This document shows positions 34,901 to 48,800 of a stretch of DNA of 64,000 bases, one piece after another. The translations under genes were made by a program, and so were the position numbers. The stretch is from Lampris incognitus (lineage: Eukaryota > Chordata > Actinopteri > Lampriformes > Lampridae): NCBI RefSeq assembly GCF_029633865.1, contig NC_079216.1:64266089-64330088 (forward strand). Reading direction: 5' to 3'. How positions within the stretch are numbered: position 1 is the stretch's first letter; every line of letters begins with the position of its first letter. Under the pieces are notes generated by a model that did not search any database, was not told the origin of the DNA, and saw only the letters and a list, made by a program, of their open reading frames with translations.

Positions 34901-37900
34901 GATGCACCTCAGGACAGATGACGACCGTGAGTTTATGTGCATGTGTTAGCATAAACCAAGGGAGAAGGATTCTAGAAGTTAACACATCTCAATGCTTGAC
35001 TGTAGCTATGTATTGATTCCAAGTTCTTGTGTGTGTGTGTGTGTGTGTGTGTGTTGTGTGTTGTGTGTTGTGTGTTGTGTGCCTGTCTTTAGTTCCTAGC
35101 TCTGCTCCAATGCTTGTGTCCACCAGGAACTTGTCATCCTCCTCTATCTCTGTGGTCTGGCAGCCCCCCCTAGAGGCCAACGGGGAAATTACAGAGTACG
35201 CCCTCACATTGTTCGGCCCTGGAGGTTCCAATACCACGCACAGCCCCAACACCTCGTTCAGCCTGACCCACCTGCTTCCATATACACCTTACAACCTCAC
35301 TATCACTGCGGCGACGCGAAAAGGCTCAGGGCCCGCCCTCCTGCTGCTGCTTCACACTGATGAGTCAGGTTGGTTTTAAAGCCTTCCCTGGAGTAGGATC
35401 TCCTTTACTTGCCCTCAACAATAATTCCACACCCTTGCATGCTAGCTGACATCCTAACATGATGGTTTTTGTTTATTTAAATATGTCTGGGGGTGTCCGG
35501 GTAGCGTAGCGGTCTATTCCGTTGCCTACCAACACAGGGATCACCAGTTCAAATCCCTGTGTTACCTCCGGCTTGGTCGAATGTCCTTACAGACACAATT
35601 GGCCGTGTCTGCAGGTGGGAAGCCGGATGTGGGTATGTTGTGTCCGGGTCACCGCACTAGCGCCTCCTCTGGTCGGTCGAGGCGCCTCTTCAGGGGGCAG
35701 GGGGAACTGGGGGGAATAGCGTGAACCTCCCACACACTATGTGGTAGTCTGCAGCCCTCCGTGGATCAACAGAGGGGGTGGAGCAGCGACCGGGATGGCT
35801 CGGAAGAGTGGGGTAATTGGCCAAGTACAATTGGGGAGGAAAAGGGGGGGGGGGGTCCAATAAAAAAAAAAAGTCTGTCTATCTTCCTTACCATTGCTCT
35901 GTCTTTCTGTGTGCCTCAGGCCCCATGTCCCCCCCTCGGCACCTGGTGATATACAACCATACGGCCTTCTCTGTCTGGCTGAGCTGGGAGCCTCCCCTAG
36001 AGCCCAATGGAATAGTGACACACTATGGCTTTTGGATCCAAGAGCTCATCACAAACACCGTCACACACTGGGTACCCCTAATTTCACACACCAGAGTCTG
36101 CCATGACAACAACACACACACACAAACACACTGAAGCACTTGACATGAACACACGGTCACACACCAGGGTACCGCTAATTTCACACCCCAAATACCAGTC
36201 AACGGTAACCTATTGTCTTCATACTCGCACTCACCGTGTGTGGATGCTGATAGAGTCCGTCTGAGGGACTTTATCTACTACAGTAAAATACCGCTCCACG
36301 CTTCACTTGTTCATCACTAGATTATTTGGTCTCCATGCTTAGTCTTAGTCATTCTCTTGTGTTTTTTCTGCTTAAACGTATTGCTCTGTGTGTGTCTGTA
36401 GAATGCCTCTGATCCACTGACCACAGCACACTTATCAGGCTTCAGGCCCCACACCTCCTACGAGATCCGCGTTTGCAGTTACACCCGAGTAGGCCACGGA
36501 GACCAGTTCAGCAGCCCTGTCGCCTTTACCACCGACGAGTCAGGTACCCGCCGTCTGTTCCCAGCAGAAACAGACACCGATTCAGGCTTTAGTTTCTTTT
36601 CTGTGTTCATTAATGCTGCCATTGGCATGTAACAAGATACGTTTTATTGATTCCCTCGGTGAGAATTGTGTCGTCATATTAGCAGAGAATAGAGGTGCGT
36701 GTTGTAAAACAAGGAGTATGGCGGTCATAAAGGATATAATGGAAAATTAAATTGAGTTAAGCAGTAAAGCATCTCGGCGCTGGTAATGATATTCTCTACG
36801 ATAGATGAAATAAAATCACTGCAGGATGGCCAACGGCAGATGAACAGATTTTCCACTGCCTTCAGTTTAAAATGTACTGTCACCTGCGATTTAGAGACCA
36901 GTGCAGAACTGCTCAGGATAGCCTAGGACAGTCATTTAAATGATTAGTCTTCCGTGTGCTAATTAATAATACCGGATGGTGTGGTCATTTCTTATTAATT
37001 CCTTGAAAATTGCAGCGGGCTGTGTAAGAACCCTCCATCTCTCTTTTTCATCCCCTCCATAGTATCCGATGCAGTGGGGAATCTGTCTTGCTCGGGAGCA
37101 GGCTGGGACTCGATTCATCTGTCATGGGACCTTCCGGCCAACCCCAACGGGCAAATTCTCTTTTATCAGATTCTGGTCGACTTGGACACACAACCAAACA
37201 TGCAGAAAGCCCTCACAAATAACTACACAGTGACGGGGCTGTCACCCGACGTCGAGTACACGTTCACTGTGACCGCAGTCAACTCTGCAGGATCAGGGGA
37301 CCAGATGAACTGCAGCGCCTTTACGCACCCCGAGTCCGGTAATTCACCCTACGTATTGTGTGGTATTTTGGATGATTTCACATAAGTGCTGCTCAGTATA
37401 CAAGTTATTGTGTCAAGACTATATCACCGAACCCCTCTGTCTCCCATAAAGTACCAGGTGTCCCTCACTTCATAAACGTTTCTGAGGTCACACCCACTAG
37501 CGTGACACTTCAGTGGGCTCCCCCGCTCTCCTCTCCGGGCATGCTCAAAGAGTACCGCATCACCGCACAGCTGCTGGCCGTTGTATGTGAACCAGACACC
37601 CAGCCCACTGCAGAGCTTCACCCAGAGCAGGAGGTGGCATCGTGGTGCGTGGACTCACAAGTGGTCGTGTCAGTGAACGGTTCGGATGTCAGTGTCAAGC
37701 TCCAGTCCCTGGCTAAATTCAGGCGCTACCGATTCAGACTGGCGGCGCTGACTAATGCAGGAGTAGGGGAACAGACGCCCTGGATTTATGCACATACCCT
37801 GGCTTCAGGTGGGAACATTTTTTTTTGTCCGTTATTGGGGGGGGGGGTTTAAATAAAAACACTTCATATGCACATGCAGGCTTTGAGTCCTCTTAATTTT

Positions 37901-40900
37901 CTCTCTTCCCCTCAGACCCTGATGCTCCTCCCCGCAACATAAAAGTGACCCCCACCTCTAACAGCCTCCGTATCCAGTGGGATGCTCCTGTTGTCCTCTC
38001 GGGGCCCACATCTTATCTAGTCCACATCATTTCTGTGAGCATCATTCGATCATACTTAAACACATTTAGCCAATGACGTGTAATACACAGAAGGATGTAT
38101 TGTGGCACAAATCAGCATGATGCCGTCTGTCCTGGTCTGAGCGGTTTTCTCCCAAGGGCTCCTGATGCAGCTCAACATATGGGGACCTATGTAGAGAGTG
38201 CAAAACGCCTTTGAATTATTGCAATTGCGCAAACACATTCAAACACATACACACAGGTCTGATTGTGTTTCTGCTGTTTTGTCAGTTGGATGATGCAGCT
38301 GTGAACCACTCGGTGGTCCGAGCACCAAGGGAGCTGAAGACTGTGGTGGTGACCAACCTGACTGCCTTCACCCTCTACTCTGTAACCGTCATAGCCTTCA
38401 CTGGCTCACTAACGGATGCTGTCAGCGATGGGAAGGCCAGTAAGCCCACCATCATCAGAACCCTGGAGGAGGGTGAGTGAGGAAAAGCTCGCCCAAGATG
38501 TGAATTCTTTCTCTCTCACTCCCCCCTCCGCCACTTAACTACCTAAGTCCTTCTTTTCCTTTGTCACTCTGCCCCTCCAGAACCCAAAGACCCACCCAAG
38601 AACGTGACCCTGGCAGTGATCCCAGAAGAAGTGACCCGCGTATTTGTGACCTTCACCCCGCCAGAGGAACCCAATGGAAACATCAGCGCCTACTTGGTGC
38701 AGGTCTACCAGCACGGTCAGCTGGTCATGACCATTAACCGCCTCAGTGTCATCCAAAACCAGAATCACACTCTCACCGCTGTCATAGATGGCCTGAAGGG
38801 AGGAAACAACTACAGCATACGGGTGAGGGGCAGACACGCATACACTCGCACTCTCACTGTTCACCGACCCTACAGCAACTGTCAACAAATACTCTCCTCA
38901 GATCCATTCATTCCCTCCAGCCGTTCACACCATCAGTGACCTCTACCAGCTCGGAGGACCATGTATTTTTTTTTTCCACTCAACCTTTTCTCTGTGTCTC
39001 CATCTCCTTCATATGTCTTCTCTTGCTATCCGTTTCATCTGCTTTTAGATCGCGGCTGTTAACGGGGCTGGTAAAAGCCCACCTAGCCCAGAGGTCCAGA
39101 TAACAACAGGGATCAAAGGTAGTACTATCCTTCAAGCTGTGCAGCCATCAAACAAGCCTTTCTATGCTGCTGGTTTTACTAGCTTTCCATATCCTGCTGT
39201 AGTGCTGCAGCACAAATGCAGATGATGAGCTGCCGCTGCACAGTACAATACTGTGCAAGTCTCGATACCTGAAGTCAATCCTGTATTAATGTCGTAGATG
39301 TAAGATAAAGAACAGAACACGCTTAAATCTGTGCTGCTTGGACATATAGATGTCGCGGTGACTGTTCAGTGCTGTATAAATAACAAAAAGAACACATCCA
39401 AACACATAACTGACCTGTGTGTGTGTGCGCTCAACCGTGTGTGTGCTACAGCCCCAGCGAAGCCAACCCAAAGACCCCAGGCAGCACTGGGTCGTGGTGG
39501 AGTTGCCATGGTAACCCACAGGAGCATCACCATCCGCATGCCTGGTTGTTTCTATAGCGACGACAATGGACCAATCAGACACATTCAGGTCATCGTAGCT
39601 GAATCAGGGGGTATGAGTCCAAATAAACACTGATGACTATTAGTCTTAGTTTAACTTTCTTAACCTACAGCCAGGGCTGCTTGTTACTACTTGTAAATGC
39701 TACTAGTCCACTACTAGTTGTAAAAGCCATGTGTTTATATACGGTTAGTGTGAATTTACAAATCTATCTGTATAATATGGTTTGCACCATTGTTCCCCGA
39801 GCACACAAAAAGAGAGAGAAGCCAAAACCAAGGAGCAAAATCTCAGTAAAGATTAAACCGCTAACTCCGCTACCTAACTTTCCTTCCCGTCACAGTGAAG
39901 GACGGTAAAAATCTCACCAATTGGAAGAACGCCTTTCTTCATTACCCCACCCCCTACCTGACGGATGAGGGTTTCCCCAACCCGCTATGTATGGGGAAGA
40001 GGGAGACACACACAGACACACACAGCTTTATGAGGGATACTCGCAGTGTCTCTGGAGATGGCCTTCCACAAGAGCGACGCAGTGGCCTCAGGGCAGAGAC
40101 GTACATCATAGGCGAGGACGATGATTGTATGGAACAAGAGAATACTGACAAATTCTGCAACGGACCCCTGAAGCCTAACACCGTCTATGTGTAAGTAAGC
40201 CACACGGGGAGCACATCATACACAGGGCAATGGAAACCAACATGTATTATTACAGACAATAGCTGCTATTGCTGCCTGTCTGTGTCCGCTAGGTTTAAGT
40301 TCCGAGCCACCAACATCCAGGGCCAGTACACAGACTCGGAGTACTCTGAGCACGTCATCACTGCAGGTGAACGCCTTCATTCCTTCCTGTCGAGGGAAAA
40401 AAAAACCCAAAACAAAAACGACAGAGTGGTTTGGTGAATTCTCCCCTTTTTCTTCTCTCTCGTCCTCCAGTGGACGGCTTGTTGACCAGAGATGAACAGA
40501 TCATTCTGGGAGTTCTCCTCTCCTTCTTCTTGGCTGTGTTGTTCATCGTCATCATCTGCGCCTCAGTCAAGTACGACAGCCGCCATGCGGATATGCCCAT
40601 GCATTTTCACACGTTTCACTGAATCCTGCCTCACCTCTGACCCAAGGGCTATGACAACATGGTTGATTGACATGTCTGTCGTCACATGTTAGGATCCATC
40701 AGCATAAGAAGGAAGGTGGGACCTATTCTCCAAGAGAGGCAGAGATCATCGAGACCAAGTATAAACTGGACCAGCTGATTGCTGTGGCTGACCTGGAGCT
40801 GAAAGAGGAGAAACTCAACCGGTTAGTTGGTGTGCATGTGTGTGTGTTGCATGTATGTATGTATAATTTATTTATGTTTGCGTGTGTACATGAGTTTGAG

Positions 40901-43900
40901 TCATTGCAGGTCTCACTCATTGTACCTGACATCACACAGGTTAGGCTACTCCAGATGTCTGAGATTTAGTTAGATGAAGTCTAATGACTCCTGAGGGATA
41001 AAGTACATTAGCAAGAGACGTGATCTGGATCGGAAAAGAGCAAACACAATGTTTTGACAAAAACATATAATTAACTGTGGGCGGCACGGTGGCACAGCGG
41101 TTAGCACAGTAGCCTCACAGCAAGAAGGTCCTGGGTCCGAGCCCCGGGGTAGTCCAACCGTGGGGGTCGTCCCGGGTTGTTCTCTGTGTGGAGTTTGCAT
41201 GTTCCCCCCGTGTCTGCGTGGGTTTCCTCCGGGTGCTCCGGTTTCCTCCCACAGTCCAAAGACATGTAGGTCAGGTGTATCGGCCGTACTAAATTGTCTG
41301 TAGGTGTGAATGTGTGTGTGTCGGCCCTGCGATGGCCTGGCGGCCTGTGCAGGGTGTCTCCCCGCCTGCTGCCTAATGACTGCTGGGATCGGCTGCGAAT
41401 GTGCTTTGTCTCAGTTAGATAGGTGTTAGGGCAGCATTTCTATGACTGCTTGTCTGCATGTTTGAATCTTGCATGTTGTTCCGGGGTCCTTAGTTTTCTT
41501 CTGTGACTTTAGAGAATATAATATATGCAAAAATTAACACCACTGTATTTATATTTAGGACAGTCAGAATACTCATCTCCCCTTGTCCTTTTCTATCATT
41601 TCAACAGTACAAATATCGCACAATACCTCAGCTACGCTTGCACTATGCCTGTTAACACACACGTGTACACTGACAGGCCTAACAAGGAATGCCGGCGCCG
41701 TGCTTTGCTTCTGTCTCACTCGGCATTCTCTCCCTGCAGGTACTCTTCCTTCTTCTTTAGGCGGAAAGAAATATATGTCATCCAGTAAGTTGGGCTTTGC
41801 CGTTTTAGTGTGTGCCATCTGTCTGTGCTTTGTAGGTAGCCGTTCATCCATCGATAAGTGTCACAATCACCTTAAGTCTGCCATTCCGTTGCCTACCAAC
41901 ACGGGGATCGCCGGTTTGAAATCCCCCGTGTTACCTCCGGCTTGGTCGGGCGTCCCTACAGACACAGTTGGCCATGTCTGTGGGTGGGAAGCCGGATATG
42001 CGTCCTGGTGGCTGCACTAGCGCTTCCTCTGGTCGGTCGGGGCACCTGTTCGGGGCGGGGGGACTGGGAGGAATAGCGTGATCCTCCCACTCGCTACGTC
42101 CCCCTGGTGAAACTCCTCAGGTGAAAAGAAGCGGCTGGTGACTCCACATGTATCGGAGGAGGCATGTGGTAGTCTGCAGCCCTCCCTGGATCAGCAGAAG
42201 GGGTGGAGCAGCGAGCGGGACGGCTAGGAAGGGTGGGGTAATTGGCCGGGTACAATTGGGGAGAAAAGGGGGGGGGGGGTCTGCCGTTTGTGTAGTTTGT
42301 TAGTGTTGTCATCTTGTCAGAGATTGGGGAAGACCCACTGCTCAATCTTCTTTTCTTGGGGGGGGGGGGCAAACTGGGCTGAATGTGGAACATTTTTTGT
42401 TTAATCACTCATTGCTTGTAGTGTATTCTTTTGCTCTCTCTGAAAGAGACAGCAGGGCAATGCTGGGGCTGCTTCATTTGACACCCTTTTAACTTGTTAA
42501 CCAACTCATTATCTTGAAATTACCCAGAAAGCACAGTGGTGTTGGGGTGCACAGTTTAGAAATATTACCCGTAGCTCTGCTCTGTCGCCGCCTCATTCCA
42601 CCCAGCTTCCATTTGCACATTCCTGGCACAAAACCTCAAAGTCGGTCCCTGAGAGTTACCTCACAGAGTAAGGGGGCAGGGTAATGATGGGTTACCTTCA
42701 TTTGCATAAACATGACATGGTATTGTCTTTAATGAGGCCCAATTTAACCGTCCTGGATTTAAATACGGTAACTCACTGGAGATTGGGATTATTTAGGTGA
42801 GACGTTGACGATATGATGGTTTCAGTTTTGCCCCGGCTGTTATGTTTTGCCCCTTTTCCACTGCATGGTACTGGCTCAACTCGGTTCTACTCTGTTCGAC
42901 TCTACTCGCTTTACTTTTTGGGATTTGGTTTTCCACTGCAGATAGTGCCCCCTCACGGTGAAGCCCCGCTGGTCGTTTGTGGGTGTGTTGACAAGTTCTT
43001 CCTCACTTCTCTACCAGCGTCCCACACCAGTGTTTTATTTTATTTTTTTTAAATCAACAAGACCAACTCTAAATGTGTGCGTCACATGAACAATATTAGT
43101 GTAACTAAGAGATTCACTGACAACAAAAATGTTTTACATGGATGGATTATCAACTGTAATACAATTTTCATAAGACTCACTTTGGCATTTCCTGATAATA
43201 AACAGTTGTTCGGTTTCCCTCTGACCAATCAGTGGTCAGATTTTATTTATATTTAAATAAATATAAATACATTTCATTTATATTTTATTTATTTTTAAAT
43301 GTAAATATTTTTATTTATATTTAAATAAATATAAATAAAAATATGTATTTTTATTTCTATTCAAATTTAAATATTTTTGTTTATTTCATAAGATTTTATT
43401 TAAATATAAATAAATATACATATGTATTTATATTTAAAAATAAACAATCTCTTAAAATAGAAATAAAATAAAACGAATAAAATAAATATATGTTTATTTA
43501 TTTATATTTTATGTATTTATTTATTCATAGTGGTATTTTCATGTCACCTTTAGTATCAGCTCAGCTCACCCGGAACCTCGACAGAGGTGGTACCAAAAAA
43601 AAAGTACCCGGTACCAGGTACTCGCTCTAACTTTTGCCCAATTGAAACCAAACAAAGCGAGTAGAGCTGAGCTGAGTAGAGTCGAGCCGGTACCATGCGG
43701 TGGGAAAGGGGCATTAGTTATGCAATAGCAACGGCTCTGTTTCTCATTGGTTAATGTTGCTTTCTGGTTTTTTTTTTCCCCAAGGCTTCTCAGCTACAGA
43801 AAATCACTCAAGTAAGTCATTCAATATTTAGAGTACGACTACACAGGCCGCACTCTGTACCCTCTGTTCTGCTTAGTAATGCATCAAGTACTCTGGAATA

Positions 43901-45827
43901 ATTCTGCAGTTGATAACCTCTTGCTTATGGAATTTTTGTACCTCTTTCTCTCTTTCACACACACACACAAATTCTCTCCCGCCTCCCATTCTTCCTCCCC
44001 TGCCCTTTTACCAGACCCATTAACAAGAAGTCTTTCCTGCAGCATGTGGAGGATCTGTGCACCAATGACAATGCCAAGTTTCAGGAAGAGTTCGGTGTAA
44101 GCGCTTCCTTTTTGTGTGTGTGTGTATAATGTATTGTGTGTTTACGTGTTGCTTTGTGGAAGCACTGACACGTGTTAGACCCCTCCTCTCCAGGAGCTTC
44201 CCAAGCTGTTGCAGGACCTGGCCACTTCAGATGCTGACCTGCCCTGGAACCGATCCAAGAACCGCTTCACCAACATCAAACCTTGTAAGTGGAGCCAGGA
44301 TTCAGCACATATTGTTAATGGCAGACCTGCCCAGATGTGACAGAACATCAGCTTTGGGGTTGTCTCTATATTTGCAGTCTAACGGGTAAAATGAATGAAA
44401 TAATTTCAACGCTGTTCTGTCAGGCATAAACACTCTGCAGTGCGACACTGAAATTATTACATTTGCTGCCACATACGGCACGGTGGCGCAGTGGTTAGCG
44501 CGGTGGCCTCACAGCAAGAAGGTCCTGAGTTCGAGCCCCGGGGGTAGTCCAACCTTGGGGGTCGTCCTCTGTGTGGAGTTTGCATGTTCTCCCCGTGTCT
44601 GCGTAGGTTTCCTCCGGGTGCTCCGGTTTCCACCCACAGTCCAAAGACATGTAGGTCAGGTGAATCAGCCGTAAAAAATTGTCCCTAGGTGTGAATAGGT
44701 GTGTGTTTGTGTGTGTGTCGGCCAGCCCTGTGATGGCCTGGCAGCCGCCTGCCACCCAATGACTGCTGGGATAGGCTCCTGCATCCCCGAGAGCAGATAA
44801 GCGGTTTGGATAATGGATGGATGGATGGCTGGCACATACAGAACATAGCTGCTTTTTCACACATCTAACTGCACACCTCCGTCTACACTGTGTCCAGATA
44901 ACAACAACCGAGTGAAGTTGCTGTCTGAACCAGGCATGCCGGGCTCTGACTACATTAACGCCAGCTTCATCTCAGTAAGTACCAGCTACAATTCACTGAG
45001 ATACCAACGGCTAACCTGGAGGGATGCTGTTGCTTAAGTCCTCATGAGGCTACGCACCAGTCATAGTCATTATACCCATTTGCTGTAATTGGAGGTTTTT
45101 ACTGTCTGTCTCTCTTTTTCTCCCCCTTTCTCTGTGTATCCCCACTTGATAGGGCTATCTGTGTCCTAATGAGTTCATAGCCACCCAAGGTCCTCTCCCC
45201 GGCACGGTTGCTGACTTCTGGAGAATGATATGGGAAACGGGAACCCGCACCATCACCATGCTCACACAGTGTTACGAGAAAGGCAGGGTACGTCACCTGA
45301 GATGTAATGCAATTCCAAAACACTGCTGGAGACAACATTTAGACAGTTTGATACGCCAGTGGGGCGGCACGGTGGTGCAGGGGTTAGCGCGGTCGCCTCA
45401 CAGCGAGAAGGTCTTGGGTTCGAGCCCCGGGGTAGTCTAACCTTGGGGGTCGTCCTCTGTGTGGAGTTTGCATGTTCTCCTCGCGTCTGCGTGGGTTTTC
45501 CTCCGGGGGCTCCGGTTTCCTCCCACAGTCCAAAGACATGTAGGTCAGGTGAATCGGCCGTACTAAATTGTCCCTAGGCATGAATGTGTGTGTGTGTGTA
45601 TGTTGGCCCTGTGATGGACTGGCGGCCTGTCCAGGGTGTTTCCCCGCCTGCCGCCCAATGACTGCTGGGATAGGCTCCAGCATCCCTGCGACCCCGGTTG
45701 GGGTAAGCGGCTTGGATGATGGATGGATGGATGGATGGATACTCCACTGTGTCTCGATTCTTGTAGTAGGAATATATCAGCCACTCGTATTTGTTGTCAC
45801 TGTGCATATATATGTGTGAGGATGTTT

Positions 45828-45870
<43 letters not shown>

Positions 45871-48800
45871 CATTTCAGATTCGGTGTCACCAGTATTGGC
45901 CAGAGGACAACAAGCCAGTGACTGTGTTTGGCGACATCATCATCACCAAGCTGACAGAGGACGTCTACCCTGACTGGACCGTCAGAGCGCTAAAAGTAGA
46001 AAGGGTAATCAAGTTAATATACCCACATACACGCGCACACACTCACACAATTTACACTGTGAAAAACTACAACACAATAGTGAAAATAGCTCCGATAGTA
46101 ACACTTCTGACAATTAAACTTTTGCTTTTTGGTGTCCGTATCTGTGCGTGCACGCAGCACGGGGACTACATGGTGGTTCAACATTTCAACTACACGTCCT
46201 GGCCTGAGCATGGAGTCCCCGAGTCCAGTAGCACGCTCATTCAGTTTGTCAAAGCCATCAGAGCCAACAGACAAGACAACACCACCATCGTGGTGCACTG
46301 CAGGTACAGATCAGACGGAGTCATTCTAGCCAAGAGTGACGACCTGTGTGTTTTAAAATGGTGTAACTCTACTTAACAATAAAACACGTGGGCAACCCTT
46401 TAAAGTACAGGCAGGTCATTACACAGAAATAACCAAGTGATATAAAAGTAAAATGGATGTAACTGAACGATGATGAGTGGTAATAACTGAGTAATAGATG
46501 ATCAGACGGCGTGTAGGATAAATTCACAGATCACATTGTACCAAACACAAGTATTTTTTTTGGGGGGGGGGGGTTCCCCGTATTTCTCCCCAGTTATACT
46601 TGGCCAATTACCCCACTCTTTCGAGCCGTCCGGGTCGCTGCTCCACTCCCTCTGCCGATCCGGGGAGGGCTGCAGACTACCACGTGCCTCCTCCCATACA
46701 TGTGGAGTCACCAGCTGCTTCTTTTCACCTGACAGTGAGGAGTTTCGCCAGGGGGGCGTAGTGCGTGGGAGGATCACGCTATTCCCCCCCAGTTCCCCCT
46801 CCCCCCTGAACAGGTGCCCCGACCAACCAGAGGAGGAGCTAGTGCAGCGACCAGGACACACACCCACATCCAGCTTCCCATCCGCATACACGGCCAATTG
46901 TGTCCGTAGGGACGCCCGACTAAGCCAGATGTAACACGGGGATTCGAACCAGCGATCCCCATGTTGGTAGGCAACGGAATAGACCGCCACGCTACCCGGA
47001 CGCCCCAAACACAAGTATTCTGAATCCTTCGTGTCACAGGAATGACTAGTAATTAGCTGTTAAACTGGAATACGAGGTGAATATTGAATGTCCTGCTGCG
47101 TTACATAATCACAGTAAAGATAGCACCACATTCAGCTTTTACCTTATTTTGAAGTTTAACAGCTAATATTATCTATTCCTCCGACGAAGGACTCAAAATA
47201 CTGTTTGGTTCAACATGATTGGTGAATTTATCCAATTTTAGTGTCTGATATAGATTATGGTCAACATATCATTATAATATAGCATCTTATATACTAATAT
47301 ACTATTTTACATAAAATAGTGCTTTTCTCTTACATTAATCAGTAATTACCAGTCATCATAATTGTATTACATCTATTTTACTGGTACGTTACTGTTCTGC
47401 ATAATGAACAGCCTGTAATTTAAAGCGGCAATAGACAACTTTCTTGCTCTAACTCACCATTCTGAAGTAAATCTTGATTGCGCAGTGTAATGGCTGTAGA
47501 ACAATGACACCACCAGCGTTTAGATTGGTTCCCTATAAGCCTCGCTTTCAGGCTTATGGGGAACTAAATTCTGTCTGCCACCGGGTTCGATCTCGCGGGA
47601 AATGAAGGCTCGATTTACAGCACAAAGGAAGTGTGTCAGCCATTGTGCAACCAATATAAGCAGAGGATAGCGCTTTTGTTTCCCCCAGTAGCTATGGGGC
47701 ACCACCCCCACTAGCGGAAATGGTGGACGGTGGAACAATCGAAGGGACAGTAGAAACTCTACCCAGCAAAGAAAAAGAACCCCGTTGATGGAGGAGGCAA
47801 AGAAGGCAAAAGAGGGAGAGTGATAGAAACAAAGGTAAAAAAAAAAAAGAAGTTAATCTTGGATGGACATTCACTCAATGGAGCGAGCTCCAGTGTTGTG
47901 TCGAACTCTGTTTCCCCATTGAGATCTGTTTCCCCCTAGCCAGACGAAAGCGTTGGCATGGAAACGGGTATTGGTTAAGGTAAGTGTTAAGTTAAGCGTA
48001 GGGTAAGGTTGAGCAAGCGTCCCGGTGTTGTATCGAACTCCGTCTAGGGGGAAGCACATCTCAACGGGGAAGCGGAGTTCGACACAACACCCAGGCCTTG
48101 AAAGGGTTCCAAACCTACATTCAGTTGGGATTCTTTTTTTTGGTTTTGGATTTCTCCCCCTATTGTTCCCAGCCAATTACCCCACTCTTCCGAGCCATTC
48201 CGGTTGCTGCTCCACCCCCTCTGCTGATCCGGGGAGGGCTGCAGACTACCACATGCCTCCTCCGATACATGTGGAGTCGCCAACAGGGGATCCCGGTTCA
48301 AATCCCCATATTGCCTCTGGCTTGGTCGGGTGTCCCTACAGACACAATTGGCCGTGTCTGTGGGTGGGAAGCCAGATGTGTCCTGGTCGCTGCACTAGCG
48401 TTTCCTCTGGTCAGTCAGGGCGCCAGTCCGGGGGGGAGGGGGAACTGGGGAGGAATAGCGTGATCCTCCGACGCGTGACGTCCCCCTGGCGAAACTCCTC
48501 ACTTGTCAGGTGAAAAGAAGCGGCTGGCGACTCCACATGTTTCGGAGGAGGCTTGTGGTAGTCTGCAGCCCTCCCCGAATCAGTAGAGGGGGCGGAGCAG
48601 AGACCGGGACGGTTCGGAAGAGCGGGGTAACTGGCCAAATACAACAGGGGAGAAAAAGGGGGAAAATCCATAAAAAAAAAGTAAGCTACAAATGCTGTTT
48701 TTGACTTTCCAGGGCGTAGCATAATTTTTCACCACTTTAATTTTTTGTAGCTGCAGCTCCTTTTGCCATTTAAGAGTCATGGTGACTCCGAGTCCACTGC

